Of a stretch of DNA of 37,333 nucleotides, positions 12,832-22,617 are shown piece after piece. This DNA is from Gammaproteobacteria bacterium (GTDB lineage: Bacteria > Pseudomonadota > Gammaproteobacteria > Arenicellales > UBA868). Each line of letters opens with the position of its first letter. Within the stretch, counting starts at the first letter, position 1. Under the pieces are notes generated by a model, which was given only the letters and a program-made list of their open reading frames with translations, was not told where the DNA came from and searched no databases. Location: contig JAAZZE010000017.1 of NCBI GenBank assembly GCA_014239255.1, forward strand, positions 3,665-40,997, in the 5' to 3' direction. Both the position numbers and the translations under genes were made by a program.

Positions 12832-13189
12832 CGTAAACAAATACACGGGATTTGGGACTGGTTGCTCCAGGGCGACTAGTAGTAATTAAACCGTAAATAG
12901 GCCGGTATAGCTGACTGGCCACGGTGATAAAGGCGACCTTGCCAGAATAAATAAAGGCCGCCACAGAAGTCGCGAAGGCAGCATCACGCTGTTAGCGACA
13001 AAAAGCTGTCTCACCGTATGATTTCGCTCCGGTGGCGAAAGCCGCTGGTGCGAACTGACTGTTGCGCCTGTTCGATGGGCGATCAAGACAGTTGCTACAG
13101 GGATTGGTAAAAAGCCGGTGCGCCGGCCCAGAAACTGAACCGTCTGCCCCGGAGTGGCAACGGTTCTCTGATAGTGGAACTGAAAATAG
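12832..13189 (+). other. 358-bp structured spacer between rpsL and rpsG, no gene recognised
   Basis: This is the largest non-coding stretch in the window. In E. coli the rpsL-rpsG gap is about 100 bp and contains the S7 translational operator. Here a series of stem-loops can be drawn on the + strand: 12900-12920 (7 bp, one G-T), 12932-12962 (9 bp with one mismatch), 13022-13040 (TTTCGC/GCGAAA), 13058-13092 (ACTGT/ACAGT plus CGCC/GGCG), 13114-13127 (GCCGG-TGCG-CCGGC) and 13137-13166. A 30-codon frame from ATG 13018 to the stop at 13108-13110 lacks a recognisable product. No terminator and no convincing promoter were seen. The region is best read as a long structured leader of rpsG. Confidence 0.6.
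13137..13166 (+). promoter_or_regulatory. Strong hairpin just upstream of rpsG, candidate S7 operator
   Basis: GAACCGT (13137-13143) pairs with ACGGTTC (13160-13166), and TGCC (13145-13148) pairs with GGCA (13156-13159) across a single bulged C, giving an 11-bp stem closed by CCGGAGT. It ends 23 nt before the rpsG ATG. In E. coli, S7 represses the str operon by binding the rpsL-rpsG intercistronic RNA, so this is the natural candidate here. The match is positional; I did not establish similarity to the E. coli S7 site. Confidence 0.4.
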
Positions 13190-13660
13190 ATGCCCAGACG
13201 TCGTGAAGTCCCAAAACGGATAATCCTGCCGGATCCGAAATTCGGTGATGAGACCATTGCCAAATTCATCAATGTCATGATGAAGGACGGCAAGAAGTCG
13301 ATTGCTGAACGCGTCCTGTACGGCGCTTTAGACACTATTCATGGCCGGGGTTCATCTGAACCGCTCGACGTGTTCTACCAAGCGCTCGAGAATATTCGAC
13401 CCGTCGTCGAGGTAAAAAGTCGGCGCGTGGGTGGCGCAACCTACCAGGTACCCGTCGAGGTTCGCCCTAGTCGCCGCAATGCGTTGGCCATGCGTTGGTT
13501 GGTTGAAGCCGCCCGCAAACGGAATGAGAAATCGATGACCGACCGGCTGGCGGGTGAATTGATGGATGCTGCAGACAAACGTGGTGGTGCTGCAAAGAAA
13601 AAAGATGAAGTACACCGAATGGCCGAAGCCAACAAAGCGTTCTCTCATTTCCGTTTCTGA
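13190..13660 (+). CDS. rpsG: 30S ribosomal protein S7
   Basis: S7 is a primary assembly protein of the 30S head, lines the E site, and in E. coli represses the str operon. The product is 156 aa, the length in most bacteria. It begins [19 protein letters not shown] and contains the [19 protein letters not shown] hairpin that contacts 16S rRNA. GGA at 13176-13178 is a modest ribosome binding site, 11 nt from the ATG. A long structured spacer precedes it; fusA follows after 44 bp. Confidence 0.99.
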   Translation: MPRRREVPKRIILPDPKFGDETIAKFINVMMKDGKKSIAERVLYGALDTIHGRGSSEPLDVFYQALENIRPVVEVKSRRVGGATYQVPVEVRPSRRNALAMRWLVEAARKRNEKSMTDRLAGELMDAADKRGGAAKKKDEVHRMAEANKAFSHFRF

Positions 13661-13704
13661 CTAAAAGATCAACTCCCCGAAACTCTGAATACGGATCCTT
13701 GACA

Positions 13705-15801
13705 GTGGCACGAAGAACCCCTCTTGAGCGTTATCGCAACATCGGCATCATGGCCCACATCGATGCGGGAAAGACTACGACTACGGAGCGCATTCTTTTT
13801 TATACCGGTATCTCTCATAAGATCGGTGAAGTTCATGAAGGAAACGCCGTCATGGACTGGATGGAGCAGGAGCAAGAGCGCGGTATCACCATTACCTCTG
13901 CCGCAACTACCTGTTTCTGGAGCGGTATGGACCAGAATTATGCAGAACACCGCATCAACATTATCGATACTCCTGGCCATGTTGATTTTACTATCGAAGT
14001 AGAGCGTTCATTAAGAGTACTCGACGGCGCTGTTGGAGTTTTCTGTGCGGTTGGTGGCGTTGAGCCACAGTCCGAAACAGTATGGCGCCAGGCGGATAAA
14101 TACAGCGTGCCCCGTCTGGCGTTTGTCAACAAGATGGATCGAACCGGCGCTGATTTTTTTCGTGTGGTTGACCAGATCCGGGACCGTCTCGGCTCGAATG
14201 TCGTTCCGATACAGGTACCTATCGGAGCTGAAGATGCTTTCCAGGGTGTTGTTGATCTGATCAAGATGAAGGCGATTTACTGGGATGAGGAAACTCGGGG
14301 CGCCAAGTTCGAAGAACGTGATATCCCCGATGACATGTTAGAGCAGTGTACTGCCCTGCGTGAGCAAATGCTTGAAGCGGTTGCTGAAGTCAGCGAGGAA
14401 ATGATGGAAAAGTACCTTGAGGAAGGCGACCTTTCCGCGACCGAAATCAAGGACGGCCTGCGACAGCGGACCATTGCTAACGAGATAGTTCTCGTAACTT
14501 GTGGCTCAGCGTTCAAGAACAAGGGTGTTCAGGCCATGCTCGATGCGGTTATCGATTTCATGCCCAACCCAACTGAGGTCCCCGCCATTCGTGGGATTCT
14601 TGAAGATGAAGAAACCGAGGAAGAGCGACTGGCATCGGATGATGCGCCCTTTGCCGCTCTGGGCTTTAAGATCATGACTGATCCATTTGTAGGCCAGCTG
14701 GTTTTTTTCCGCGTGTACTCGGGGGTCGTTAATTCAGGCGACAGCATCTACAACCCAGTGAAAGGAAAGAAGGAACGTATTGGCCGTATTTTGCAGATGC
14801 ATGCCAACTCGCGCGAAGAAATAAAGGAAGTTCGGGCTGGCGACATCGCTGCAGCTGTTGGCCTTAAGACCATCACAACTGGGGACACACTGTGCGACCC
14901 TAGTAAAGTGATTACGTTGGAGCGTATGGAGTTTCCTGAGCCGGTTATCTCGCAGGCTGTGGAACCTAAGACCAAAAGCGATCAGGAAAAACTCGGCGTT
15001 GCGCTGAGCAAACTTGCCCAGGAAGATCCTTCCTTCCGGGTGCGGACTGACGAAGAGTCCGGGCAGACGATTATCTCAGGTATGGGTGAATTGCACCTGG
15101 AGATTATTATCGACCGGCTGCGTCGCGAGTTCAGCGTTGATGCCAATATCGGTAAGCCCCAAGTAGCCTATCGTGAAACCCTGAACGCGTCAGTCGAGCA
15201 GGAGCATAAGTACGCCAAGCAGACCGGCGGCCGGGGCCAGTATGGCCATGTTTACCTAAGGGTAGAGCCGCAGGAGCGCGGCGGTGGTTTCGAATTTGTG
15301 GATAAGATCAAAGGTGGCGTCGTGCCCCGTGAGTATATTCCAGCCGTTCAAAAGGGCGTGGTCGAGGCCATGGGGTCCGGGATAGTTGCCGGGTATCCGG
15401 TGATCGATGTAAAGGTCACGCTGTACGATGGCTCCTACCACGAGGTGGATTCATCGGAGCACGCCTTCAAGGCAGCCGCTATCCAGGCCTTTCGTGAGGC
15501 CAGCCGAAAAGCAAAGCCCACATTACTCGAGCCGATTATGCGGGTCGAGGTCGTCACTCCCGAGGAATATATGGGGGGTGTTACGGGTGATCTGAACTCG
15601 CGCCGCGGCATGATTTCCGATATGGAAGATGTTCCTGCCGGCAAGATTGTTCGGGCCGAGGTTCCGCTGGCGGAAATGTTCGGTTATGCGACATCGTTGC
15701 GTTCCGCATCACAAGGCCGTGCCACCTATTCAATGGAATTCAGTCAGTACCTTCCAGCACCAAGCAGCATCACCGAGGTGGTGATGAAAAAGGCCAGTTA
15801 A
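13705..15801 (+). CDS. fusA: Elongation factor G
   Basis: EF-G is the GTPase that drives translocation of tRNA and mRNA and, with RRF, ribosome recycling. The product is 698 aa (E. coli 704). The G domain shows G1 [12 protein letters not shown] (residues 17-28), switch [13 protein letters not shown]3 DTPGHVDF and G4 NKMDR; the C-terminal domains show GGRGQYGHV and [18 protein letters not shown] chose GTG at 13705 ([15 protein letters not shown]), which matches the family N-terminus and has GGA at 13693-13695 with 9-nt spacing. An in-frame TTG at 13699 lies only 3 nt from that GGA. This is the canonical fusA in its str operon context. Confidence 0.98.
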   Translation: MARRTPLERYRNIGIMAHIDAGKTTTTERILFYTGISHKIGEVHEGNAVMDWMEQEQERGITITSAATTCFWSGMDQNYAEHRINIIDTPGHVDFTIEVERSLRVLDGAVGVFCAVGGVEPQSETVWRQADKYSVPRLAFVNKMDRTGADFFRVVDQIRDRLGSNVVPIQVPIGAEDAFQGVVDLIKMKAIYWDEETRGAKFEERDIPDDMLEQCTALREQMLEAVAEVSEEMMEKYLEEGDLSATEIKDGLRQRTIANEIVLVTCGSAFKNKGVQAMLDAVIDFMPNPTEVPAIRGILEDEETEEERLASDDAPFAALGFKIMTDPFVGQLVFFRVYSGVVNSGDSIYNPVKGKKERIGRILQMHANSREEIKEVRAGDIAAAVGLKTITTGDTLCDPSKVITLERMEFPEPVISQAVEPKTKSDQEKLGVALSKLAQEDPSFRVRTDEESGQTIISGMGELHLEIIIDRLRREFSVDANIGKPQVAYRETLNASVEQEHKYAKQTGGRGQYGHVYLRVEPQERGGGFEFVDKIKGGVVPREYIPAVQKGVVEAMGSGIVAGYPVIDVKVTLYDGSYHEVDSSEHAFKAAAIQAFREASRKAKPTLLEPIMRVEVVTPEEYMGGVTGDLNSRRGMISDMEDVPAGKIVRAEVPLAEMFGYATSLRSASQGRATYSMEFSQYLPAPSSITEVVMKKAS

Positions 15802-15827
15802 TCACGCACTGTTGAGGAAATCAGAAA

Positions 15828-17018
15828 GTGGCGAAAGAAAAATTCGAACGCAGCAAGCCGCACGTTAATGTCGGTACCATCGGTCACGTCGATCATGGTA
15901 AGACCACTTTGACTGCAGCTCTGACCAGAGTCCTGGCGGCCAAGCATGGTGGTGACATCAAAGCCTTTGATGAGATCGACAACGCTCCTGAGGAGCGCGA
16001 GCGCGGCATCACAATTGCCACGGCCCACGTTGAATACGAAACAGATGCCCGGCACTACGCCCACGTCGATTGCCCGGGTCACGCGGACTACGTCAAGAAT
16101 ATGATTACCGGCGCCGCACAGATGGATGGCGCGATCCTGGTGGTCTCGGCAGCCGATGGCCCCATGCCTCAGACCCGCGAGCACATTTTGCTGGCGCGCC
16201 AGGTTGGAGTGCCTTATATCGTGGTCTTTTTGAACAAGGCTGATATGGTTGATGATGCCGAGTTGCTTGAATTGGTCGAGATGGAAGTACGTGACCTGCT
16301 CTCCAGCTACGAATTTCCAGGTGACGACACCCCGATTGTGACCGGCAGTGCCCTGAAGGCACTCGAAGGAGATGAATCAGAAATCGGAGCAGGCGCCATC
16401 ATGCAGCTTGCCGATGCCCTGGATTCCTATATTCCTGAACCTGAGCGTGCCGTGGACGGCGCATTCCTGATGCCCATCGAGGATGTTTTCTCTATCTCCG
16501 GGCGCGGCACCGTAGTCACTGGACGTATCGAGCGCGGCGTGGTCAAAGTCGGCGAAGAGATTGAGATTATCGGTATCAAGGATACCGAAAAGACCACCTG
16601 CACCGGAGTTGAGATGTTCCGCAAACTCCTCGACGAGGGTCAGGCGGGTGATAATGTCGGTGTACTGCTGCGCGGCACCAAGCGTGAGGAAGTCGAGCGT
16701 GGCCAGGTTCTGGCTAAGCCCGGCAGTATCAATCCGCATACCAAGTTTGAGGCTGAGGTCTACATCCTGTCTAAGGAAGAGGGCGGCCGGCATACTCCTT
16801 TCTTCCAGGGTTACCGCCCACAGTTCTATTTCCGTACCACCGACGTCACTGGCCAGTGTGAACTGCCTGAGGGCATCGAGATGGTCATGCCCGGCGACAA
16901 TGTTAAGTTGTCTGCCCAATTGATCAACCCGATCGCAATGGAAGATGGCCTGCGCTTTGCCATTCGTGAAGGCGGTCGAACGGTCGGTGCCGGTGTGGTG
17001 TCGAAGATCATTGAATAG
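15828..17018 (+). CDS. tufA: Elongation factor Tu, complete copy
   Basis: EF-Tu carries aminoacyl-tRNA to the ribosome as a GTP complex. The product is 396 aa (E. coli 394) with a GTG start and a GAGGA ribosome binding site 9 nt upstream. The G motifs are GHVDHGKT (residues 19-26), [16 protein letters not shown] and GSALKALEG; domains 2 and 3 follow with the conserved [13 protein letters not shown] and [12 protein letters not shown]. The DNA of the last 330 bp is almost identical to the partial copy at the window start. It follows fusA by 26 bp and precedes rpsJ by only 33 bp, so str and S10 genes are effectively contiguous. Confidence 0.99.
   Translation: MAKEKFERSKPHVNVGTIGHVDHGKTTLTAALTRVLAAKHGGDIKAFDEIDNAPEERERGITIATAHVEYETDARHYAHVDCPGHADYVKNMITGAAQMDGAILVVSAADGPMPQTREHILLARQVGVPYIVVFLNKADMVDDAELLELVEMEVRDLLSSYEFPGDDTPIVTGSALKALEGDESEIGAGAIMQLADALDSYIPEPERAVDGAFLMPIEDVFSISGRGTVVTGRIERGVVKVGEEIEIIGIKDTEKTTCTGVEMFRKLLDEGQAGDNVGVLLRGTKREEVERGQVLAKPGSINPHTKFEAEVYILSKEEGGRHTPFFQGYRPQFYFRTTDVTGQCELPEGIEMVMPGDNVKLSAQLINPIAMEDGLRFAIREGGRTVGAGVVSKIIE
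16686..17015 (+). repeat. Second member of the tuf direct repeat
   Basis: This is the copy of 1-330 inside the complete tufA gene, in direct orientation about 16.7 kb downstream. Recombination between the two copies could in principle delete or duplicate the whole nusG-rpoBC-str block, so the repeat is also a place where assemblies can be misjoined. Confidence 0.95.
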
Positions 17019-17051
17019 CTTAAACCCAGATTCTTAACGGACATTAACCAC

Positions 17052-17375
17052 ATGGCAGTTAACGTTAGCAACCAAAAAATCAGGATTCGACTGAAGGCTT
17101 ATGATCACCGGATGATCGACAGGTCGGCGATAGAAATCGTTGATACGGCTCGGCGGACTGGCGCAGTCGTGCGTGGGCCAATTCCGTTGCCGACCCGGAT
17201 AGAGAGTTTTACCCTTCTGCGCTCGCCGCACAAATACAAGGATTCCCGAGATCAACTCGAGATTCGTGTTCACAAGCGTATTTTGGATATCGTGGAGCCG
17301 ACCGAAAAAACCGTCGATGCTCTAATGAAATTGGACCTCGCTGCCGGGGTTGATGTCGAGATTAAGCTGGGCTAG
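17052..17375 (+). CDS. rpsJ: 30S ribosomal protein S10 (NusE)
   Basis: S10 is a 30S head protein that also acts as NusE, pairing with NusB in antitermination and with the NusG KOW domain in transcription-translation coupling. The product is 107 aa (E. coli 103), with four extra N-terminal residues before [17 protein letters not shown]. The long loop includes [18 protein letters not shown]. The spacer from tufA is 33 bp, with only CGGA as a weak ribosome binding site and no room for the L4-controlled leader that precedes S10 in E. coli. Confidence 0.98.
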   Translation: MAVNVSNQKIRIRLKAYDHRMIDRSAIEIVDTARRTGAVVRGPIPLPTRIESFTLLRSPHKYKDSRDQLEIRVHKRILDIVEPTEKTVDALMKLDLAAGVDVEIKLG

Positions 17376-17407
17376 GCGACGCTGGAGCCCGATAGGAGCA
17401 GGACACG

Positions 17408-18058
17408 ATGTCTTTAGGATTGGTTGGGAAAAAAATTGGGATGACCCGCGTGTTTGATGACGATGGCGTATCGACGCCGGTTACGGTTGTTGAAGTTGAG
17501 CCGAACCGGGTGACCCAGGTCAAAAGCGACCTAGTTGATGGCTATTCCGCGTTGCAGACGACTACCGGGTCACGCCGGGCGACTCGGGTCACCAGGCCGC
17601 TTCGCGGACAATTTGCGAAAGCCGGTACTGAGGCAGGAAGAGGACTCTGGGAGTTTCGAGTTGATATTGAGACAGCAGAAAAATACGCTGCCGGGACCGA
17701 ACTGACAGTCGAACTGTTTGAGGTCGGGCAAAAGGTGGATGTGCGTGGCACGACAATTGGTCGTGGATTCGCCGGTGTCATTCGGCGTCATAACTTCGGT
17801 GGCGGGCGGGCGACCCATGGAAACTCGAAGGCTCATCGCAAGGCAGGGTCAATTGGTCAGAACCAAGATCCCGGACGGGTGTTCAAAGGCAAGAAGATGG
17901 CCGGCCATATGGGTAACGTTACCCGGGTTCAACAGAATTTAGAGGTCGTTCGGGTAGACACGGAACGCAACCTGGTTCTGATTCGTGGATCAGTGCCCGG
18001 CCCCAGAGGATTTGATCTGATTATTCAACCGTCAGTGAAGGGCGCGAAGGTCGCCTAG
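17408..18058 (+). CDS. rplC: 50S ribosomal protein L3
   Basis: L3 is an early assembly protein whose long loop reaches towards the peptidyl transferase centre. The product is 216 aa (E. coli 209). The N-terminus [14 protein letters not shown] and the loop [20 protein letters not shown] are typical; the glutamine methylated by PrmB in E. coli (Q150, in GQNQ) is present. An AGGAG-like site lies upstream of the ATG. It is separated from rplD by 64 bp. Confidence 0.98.
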   Translation: MSLGLVGKKIGMTRVFDDDGVSTPVTVVEVEPNRVTQVKSDLVDGYSALQTTTGSRRATRVTRPLRGQFAKAGTEAGRGLWEFRVDIETAEKYAAGTELTVELFEVGQKVDVRGTTIGRGFAGVIRRHNFGGGRATHGNSKAHRKAGSIGQNQDPGRVFKGKKMAGHMGNVTRVQQNLEVVRVDTERNLVLIRGSVPGPRGFDLIIQPSVKGAKVA

Positions 18059-18122
18059 GCGACTGATATTGGCCAATCAGAGATAAGACGACGCCAGGAC
18101 TATAAGGGAAAAGGAATATAAC

Positions 18123-18743
18123 GTGGAACACGCAGTCGTAAAATTGGATGGCTCTATCGAGCGTCAGGTCAGCCTGGCGGACGCCGTGTTCAATGTCGAT
18201 TTCAAGGAGCCGCTGGTGCATCAGGTGGTTTCGGCATATCTTGCCGGCGCCCGCGCCGGTACCAGTTCGCAAAAGAATCGCTCAGCAGTCAGTGGTGGTG
18301 GAGCCAAGCCATGGCGCCAGAAAGGCACTGGACGTGCGCGGGCCGGCACCAGCCGTAGCCCGATATGGCGTGGTGGTGGCCGCACATTTGCTTCGACTCC
18401 GCGCAGTTATGCGCAGAAGGTTAACCGAAAGATGTACCGCGCCGCGATCCGTTCAATCCTTTCGGAATTGATTCGGCAGGGGCGTGTTCGTATATGCGAT
18501 GAGATTCAACTGGATCAACCGAAAACAGCCCATATGGCTGAGGCGCTTGGGCAGATGGGTGTTATTGGCAGAACTCTGCTGGTGACGGCCGATTACAACT
18601 TAAACGTAATGCTCTCGGCTCGCAACCTGGTGAGCGTTGAGGCACTGGAGGCGGCTCAATTGGACCCGGTGAGCCTGGTCGGGAGCGAAAACGTGGTATT
18701 CACAGTCGATGCGCTGCGCAAAGTCGAGGAAGCACTGCAATGA
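18123..18743 (+). CDS. rplD: 50S ribosomal protein L4
   Basis: L4 lines the constriction of the peptide exit tunnel; in E. coli it also represses the S10 operon through a leader that is not evident here. The product is 206 aa (E. coli 201), starting at GTG with AAGGAA about 8 nt upstream. The tunnel loop is recognisable as GGGAKPWRQKGTGRARAG followed by SPIWRGGG. The TGA stop overlaps the rplW ATG by the sequence ATGA (18740-18743), which points to translational coupling. Confidence 0.98.
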   Translation: MEHAVVKLDGSIERQVSLADAVFNVDFKEPLVHQVVSAYLAGARAGTSSQKNRSAVSGGGAKPWRQKGTGRARAGTSRSPIWRGGGRTFASTPRSYAQKVNRKMYRAAIRSILSELIRQGRVRICDEIQLDQPKTAHMAEALGQMGVIGRTLLVTADYNLNVMLSARNLVSVEALEAAQLDPVSLVGSENVVFTVDALRKVEEALQ

Positions 18744-19039
18744 ATCCAGAACGAATACTCCAGGTGTTATTGTCGCCAATCATTTCCGAGAAGAGTACGT
18801 TCGCTTCTGATACCGCCAACCAGGTCGTTTTTAAGGTCTTGGCAGATGCCACAAAGCCGGAAATTCGTAAAGCGGTAGAACAACAGTTCAGCGTATCTGT
18901 TGAGGCGATTCAAGTCATAAATGTACGCGGCAAAATGAAACGTTTTGGGCGCACCCCAGGCAAACAAAAGAACTGGAAGAAAGCTTATGTTCGTCTGGCG
19001 CAAGGCCACGATATTGATTTTCTGGGTAGCGGCGCCTGA
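18740..19039 (+). CDS. rplW: 50S ribosomal protein L23
   Basis: L23 sits at the tunnel exit and is the docking point for trigger factor and SRP. The product is 99 aa (E. coli 100). It shows the conserved SPIISEKST segment near residue 12, the NQVVFKVLADATKPEIRKAV strand-helix, and the rRNA-binding loop with GKMKRFGRTPGKQKNWKKAYV. Its ATG overlaps the rplD stop. rplB begins 38 bp downstream. Confidence 0.98.
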   Translation: MNPERILQVLLSPIISEKSTFASDTANQVVFKVLADATKPEIRKAVEQQFSVSVEAIQVINVRGKMKRFGRTPGKQKNWKKAYVRLAQGHDIDFLGSGA

Positions 19040-19077
19040 GCCGGTTGGCCAGCTAGAGTGTTTACAGGATAACAAGC

Positions 19078-19902
19078 ATGCCAGTCATTAAGCAAAAACC
19101 AACTTCCCCGGGCCGTCGGGGTATGGTTCGGGTAATCTCGAGCGAGCTACACAAAGGCAAGCCCGTTGCCTCATTGGTTGAGTCAAAAAACTCGATCAGC
19201 GGGCGAAATAGTGCTGGCCGCATCACCGTACGCCACCGCGGCGGTGGCCACAAGCGCCACTATCGCTTGATTGATTTCGTGCGTGCCAAGGACGGTATCC
19301 CGGCTCGTGTCGAGCGTCTTGAATATGACCCCAATCGAAGTGCTCATATCGCTCTTTTGTTGTATGCAGATGGGGAACGCCGCTACATTATCGCGCCCAA
19401 AGGTTTAAGTGCTGGTGACTCCGTGCTTTCCGGGATTGATTCACCGATCCGTGTAGGCAATACGCTTCCACTGAAAAATATCCCCGTGGGAACGGTCGTG
19501 CATTGTGTGGAGTTAAAACCAGGTAAAGGAGCTCAGTTGGCCCGTTCCGCCGGAGCCTCTGTCCAGTTTTTAGGTCGTGAGGGTGCGTATGCGCTAATGC
19601 GCCTGCGATCTGGCGAGACCCGCAAAGTGTTCATTGAGTGCCGTGCTACGATTGGTGAGGTAGGCAACTCTGAGAATTCTCTGCGTAAGCTCGGCAAGGC
19701 GGGGGCCAAGCGCTGGCGCGGAATTCGTCCAACAGTTCGTGGTGTTGCGATGAACCCAGTAGACCACCCCCATGGCGGTGGTGAAGGACGTACTTCGGGA
19801 GGTCGTCATCCAGTCAGTCCCTGGGGCGTACCTACTAAAGGGTTTCGCACCCGGCGTAACAAACGTACCAGTTCAATGATTATCCGAAGACGGAAGAAAT
19901 AA
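19078..19902 (+). CDS. rplB: 50S ribosomal protein L2
   Basis: L2 is needed for subunit joining and lies near the peptidyl transferase centre. The product is 274 aa (E. coli 273). The [12 protein letters not shown] and [17 protein letters not shown] segments are typical, and the C-terminal [10 protein letters not shown] motif contains the histidine corresponding to E. coli H229. AGGA lies about 9 nt before the ATG. The next gene, rpsS, starts 2 bp after the stop. Confidence 0.99.
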   Translation: MPVIKQKPTSPGRRGMVRVISSELHKGKPVASLVESKNSISGRNSAGRITVRHRGGGHKRHYRLIDFVRAKDGIPARVERLEYDPNRSAHIALLLYADGERRYIIAPKGLSAGDSVLSGIDSPIRVGNTLPLKNIPVGTVVHCVELKPGKGAQLARSAGASVQFLGREGAYALMRLRSGETRKVFIECRATIGEVGNSENSLRKLGKAGAKRWRGIRPTVRGVAMNPVDHPHGGGEGRTSGGRHPVSPWGVPTKGFRTRRNKRTSSMIIRRRKK

Positions 19903-19904
19903 AT

Positions 19905-20177
19905 ATGCCCCGATCAGTAAAAAAAGGTCCTTTTGTGGATCACAGCCTCTGGTCGAAGATCTCTAAGGCCAAAAAAGAAGGGTCGCGTCGGCCGATTAAA
20001 ACCTGGTCGCGGCGCTCGATGATCATGCCCGAATTCGTCGGCTTAACGATCGCCGTACATAACGGTCGCCAGCATGTACCAGTGCTGGTTACCGAGAATA
20101 TGGTCGGCCACAAGCTAGGTGAGTTCTCTGTCACGCGGACATTCCGTGGCCACATCGCCGATCGCAAGGCTAAGTAG
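19905..20177 (+). CDS. rpsS: 30S ribosomal protein S19
   Basis: S19 is a 30S head protein that binds with S13 and contacts the 50S subunit. The product is 90 aa (E. coli 92), starting [15 protein letters not shown] and containing [21 protein letters not shown] and the C-terminal [10 protein letters not shown]. Only 2 bp separate it from rplB; a GGAAGAAA run inside the end of rplB serves as ribosome binding site. Confidence 0.99.
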   Translation: MPRSVKKGPFVDHSLWSKISKAKKEGSRRPIKTWSRRSMIMPEFVGLTIAVHNGRQHVPVLVTENMVGHKLGEFSVTRTFRGHIADRKAK

Positions 20178-20198
20178 AAGGAAGGGAAGGAAAGCGCT

Positions 20199-20546
20199 AT
20201 GGAAGTAAAAGCTATCGCTAGGTTCGTGCGACTTTCGCCGCAGAAAGGACGCCTAGTCGCTGACCAGGTTCGTCAGATGCCGGTGGGTAAAGCGTTGGAG
20301 TTCCTCCAGTTTAGCCCGCGTAAGGCTGCGACAGTGATCCGCAAGGTTCTTGAATCTGCAATCGCGAATGCAGAACATAATCAGGGTGCGGACATTGACG
20401 AGCTGAGAGTCAGCCAGATCATGGTGGATGAGGGCCCGGTTGCAAAACGTTGGCGGGCGCGGGCAAAAGGACGGGCGAACACGATAATTAAGCGCACCAG
20501 TCACATTACAGTCAGCGTCAGTGATGGCGCCTCAGGGAGTAATTAA
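20199..20546 (+). CDS. rplV: 50S ribosomal protein L22
   Basis: L22 is another tunnel protein whose extended beta hairpin meets L4. The product is 115 aa (E. coli 110). Visible are [19 protein letters not shown] near the start, [16 protein letters not shown] in the centre, and the hairpin [21 protein letters not shown]. The C-terminus has a short Ser/Gly-rich extension (SDGASGSN). An AAGGAAAG ribosome binding site precedes it; rpsC starts 3 bp after its stop. Confidence 0.98.
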   Translation: MEVKAIARFVRLSPQKGRLVADQVRQMPVGKALEFLQFSPRKAATVIRKVLESAIANAEHNQGADIDELRVSQIMVDEGPVAKRWRARAKGRANTIIKRTSHITVSVSDGASGSN

Positions 20547-20549
20547 CAG

Positions 20550-21233
20550 ATGGGCCAGAAGATTCATCCGAATGGGTTTCGCCTCGGAGTAATCCGGGAC
20601 TGGGATGCAAAGTGGTTTGCCACCGGTAAGAGCTATTCCCGGAACCTGGTCGCTGACCAGATGGTACGGGGGTTCATTCGAAAACGGTTAGCCAATGCGG
20701 CTGTCAGCAAGATTGAAATCGTCCGCGCTGGCGAAAACTTGAATGTGACCATCCATACAGGCCGACCTGGAATTGTCATTGGTAAAAAAGGCGAGGATAT
20801 CGAAAGACTTCGTCGGGACGTTCTAAGAATGAACAACAATGTCCCTGTACAGATTGCGGTCGAGGAGATACGCAAACCGGAACTGGACGCCCTATTGGTC
20901 GCCGATAACGTTTGCCAGCAACTGGAAAAACGAATTATGTTTCGCCGCGCAATGAAGCGTGCTGTGCAAAACACCATGCGCCTTGGCGCTAAAGGGATAA
21001 AGGTCATGGTGGCGGGCCGCCTAAATGGCGCCGAAATAGCCCGCTCAGAATGGTATCGAGAAGGTCGTGTGCCACTGCACACATTGCGGGCCGATGTCGA
21101 CTACGGCTTCGCCGAAGCGCATACCACCTACGGTGTGATCGGCGTAAAAGTTTGGATTTTCAAAGGCGAAATTATGCCAGGGGCGGCCGAGACGGAGGTC
21201 TCTCAAGCACCTCAGCCCAGGGCTTCAGCTTGA
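20550..21233 (+). CDS. rpsC: 30S ribosomal protein S3
   Basis: S3 is part of the mRNA entry channel and its helicase activity. The product is 227 aa (E. coli 233). The start [18 protein letters not shown], the KH-domain [18 protein letters not shown] near residues 70-87, and the C-terminal [19 protein letters not shown] are all typical. The TGA stop forms part of a TGAGGA that serves as the ribosome binding site for rplP. Confidence 0.99.
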   Translation: MGQKIHPNGFRLGVIRDWDAKWFATGKSYSRNLVADQMVRGFIRKRLANAAVSKIEIVRAGENLNVTIHTGRPGIVIGKKGEDIERLRRDVLRMNNNVPVQIAVEEIRKPELDALLVADNVCQQLEKRIMFRRAMKRAVQNTMRLGAKGIKVMVAGRLNGAEIARSEWYREGRVPLHTLRADVDYGFAEAHTTYGVIGVKVWIFKGEIMPGAAETEVSQAPQPRASA

Positions 21234-21245
21234 GGATGAACTGCA

Positions 21246-21659
21246 ATGCTGCAACCTAAAAGGACTAAGTTCCGTAAACAGCAAAAAGGACGCAATCGCG
21301 GACTTGCTGTTCGGGGTAGCCGCGTGAGTTTCGGCGATTTCGGCCTGAAATGTGTCGGCCGTGGGCGACTGACGGCGCGTCAGATTGAGGCAGCCAGGCG
21401 TGCTATTAACAGGCACGTCAAGCGCGGCGGACGGGTCTGGATCCGGGTATTTCCCGATAAGCCGGTTTCGAAAAAGCCTCTGGAAGTTCGTATGGGTAAG
21501 GGTAAAGGAAACCCCGAGTTTTGGGTGGCACTCGTGCAACCGGGAACCATGCTCTACGAGATCCAGGGAGTTGAAGAGGATCTGGCGCGAGAGGCTTTCC
21601 GGCTTGCCGGAGCCAAGCTGCCAGTAGCGACATCATTTGTGAAACGTCAGGCGGCCTGA
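21246..21659 (+). CDS. rplP: 50S ribosomal protein L16
   Basis: L16 helps to position tRNA at the A site. The product is 137 aa (E. coli 136), starting [19 protein letters not shown]. The [20 protein letters not shown] segment includes the arginine that is hydroxylated in E. coli (R81). The C-terminus is [13 protein letters not shown]. The stop TGA is one base before the rpmC ATG. Confidence 0.99.
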   Translation: MLQPKRTKFRKQQKGRNRGLAVRGSRVSFGDFGLKCVGRGRLTARQIEAARRAINRHVKRGGRVWIRVFPDKPVSKKPLEVRMGKGKGNPEFWVALVQPGTMLYEIQGVEEDLAREAFRLAGAKLPVATSFVKRQAA

Positions 21660-21660
21660 T

Positions 21661-21858
21661 ATGGCAGAGAAAAAAGTAACAGATATGGATTCGACAGAAC
21701 TCAAAGTTGAATTACTTGAGCTTCGAAAAGAGCAATTTAATCTGCGTATGCAGCGTGGAACGGGACAACTGACAAATTCCTCGCGTTTTAAGGTTGTGCG
21801 ACGTCAGATCGCGCGAATCAAGACTCAAATGGGCGAGATCAACAGGACAACATTATGA
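21661..21858 (+). CDS. rpmC: 50S ribosomal protein L29
   Basis: L29 is a small two-helix protein at the exit tunnel next to L23. The product is 65 aa (E. coli 63), with [18 protein letters not shown] and the second helix with [16 protein letters not shown]. The start is 1 bp after the rplP stop and the TGA stop overlaps the rpsQ ATG (ATGA, 21855-21858), so the trio rplP-rpmC-rpsQ is tightly coupled. Confidence 0.98.
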   Translation: MAEKKVTDMDSTELKVELLELRKEQFNLRMQRGTGQLTNSSRFKVVRRQIARIKTQMGEINRTTL

Positions 21859-22142
21859 GTGAGGACAAAGCAACAACTCCTGCTGCGAAGGCCCGAAGTG
21901 TCCAGGGGAGTGTCGAGAGCGCGAAAATGGATAAAACCATCACGGTTCTAGTGGTGCGTCAGTTGCAGCACCCTCTTTATAAAAAATATATCAGACGATC
22001 GACCCGGTTGCATGCCCATGATGATCAGAACGAGTGCCAGGAAGGCGACACGGTGGTTATTGAGGAATGCCGGCCAATTTCCAAATTAAAAAGTTGGCGT
22101 CTGGTCCGTGTGGTAGGACGGGTAGAGGGTGGCGATCAGTAA
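21855..22142 (+). CDS. rpsQ: 30S ribosomal protein S17
   Basis: S17 is a primary 16S-binding OB-fold protein. The product is 95 aa (E. coli 84). The conserved core starts around residue 12 with [18 protein letters not shown] and includes [16 protein letters not shown] and [21 protein letters not shown]. The first dozen residues ([12 protein letters not shown]) are an acidic/alanine-rich extension. The start overlaps the rpmC stop, and no better ATG lies nearer the core, so the extension is likely real. It is the last gene of the S10 group. Confidence 0.97.
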   Translation: MSEDKATTPAAKARSVQGSVESAKMDKTITVLVVRQLQHPLYKKYIRRSTRLHAHDDQNECQEGDTVVIEECRPISKLKSWRLVRVVGRVEGGDQ

Positions 22143-22238
22143 ATTGCGCCAGTATAGGAGTCATACCACGGTAATCGGGTACGGTATCCAACCACAAAAT
22201 TAGAAATTGAAAGTAAAAGTTAAAAGGCGATAAGAAAA
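22143..22238 (+). other. AT-rich spacer between S10 and spc gene groups
   Basis: This 96-bp spacer separates rpsQ from rplN, the place where E. coli has the spc promoter. Its second half is AT-rich and ends in AAAAGGCGATAAG before the rplN ATG. A TTGAAA (22207-22212) has no acceptable -10 at the right distance before the start codon, and TTGCGC (22144-22149) has none either. I therefore cannot call a promoter, although one is expected from other genomes. Confidence 0.4.
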
Positions 22239-22607
22239 ATGATTCAGATGCAGACAAACCTCTACGTCGCGGACAATAGCGGGGCTCGTAGGGTGCAGTG
22301 TATCAAGGTGCTGGGGGGTTCCAAGCGGCGTTATGCCGGTATCGGCGATATCATAAAAATCAGCATTAAAGAGGCAATACCCAACAGCCGTGTAAAAAAA
22401 GGTGAAGTATTTGACGCAGTGGTCGTTCGCACTCGACACGGGGTTCGTCGGCCCGATGGGTCACTGATTCGTTTTGATCGAAACGCCGCGGTTCTGCTCA
22501 ATGCTCAGTATCAACCAGTCGGCACCCGTATATTTGGGCCGGTAACCCGCGAACTACGCTCAGAGCGTTTTATGCGAATTATCTCGCTCGCACCGGAAGT
22601 GCTGTGA
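22239..22607 (+). CDS. rplN: 50S ribosomal protein L14
   Basis: L14 is at the subunit interface and is the binding site of the silencing factor RsfS. The product is 122 aa (E. coli 123), starting [17 protein letters not shown], with the conserved [21 protein letters not shown] and [13 protein letters not shown]. It opens the spc gene group. Its TGA stop is fused to the GAGG ribosome binding site of rplX. Confidence 0.99.
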   Translation: MIQMQTNLYVADNSGARRVQCIKVLGGSKRRYAGIGDIIKISIKEAIPNSRVKKGEVFDAVVVRTRHGVRRPDGSLIRFDRNAAVLLNAQYQPVGTRIFGPVTRELRSERFMRIISLAPEVL

Positions 22608-22617
22608 GGTTCTTTTT

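Noticed and set aside
13018-13110. 30-codon frame on the + strand in the rpsL-rpsG spacer
   Set aside because: It has no good ribosome binding site and no family resemblance, and the stem-loops 13022-13040 and 13058-13092 explain the region better. Conservation in relatives would reopen it.
12886-13335. 149-codon open frame on the - strand across the rpsL-rpsG spacer and the start of rpsG
   Set aside because: It runs antisense into rpsG, has no recognisable domain and an unlikely Arg/Ser/Pro-rich composition; it is probably a by-product of a GC-rich frame.
22207-22238. TTGAAA as the spc promoter before rplN
   Set aside because: A matching -10 would overlap the ribosome binding site and only matches three of six bases.
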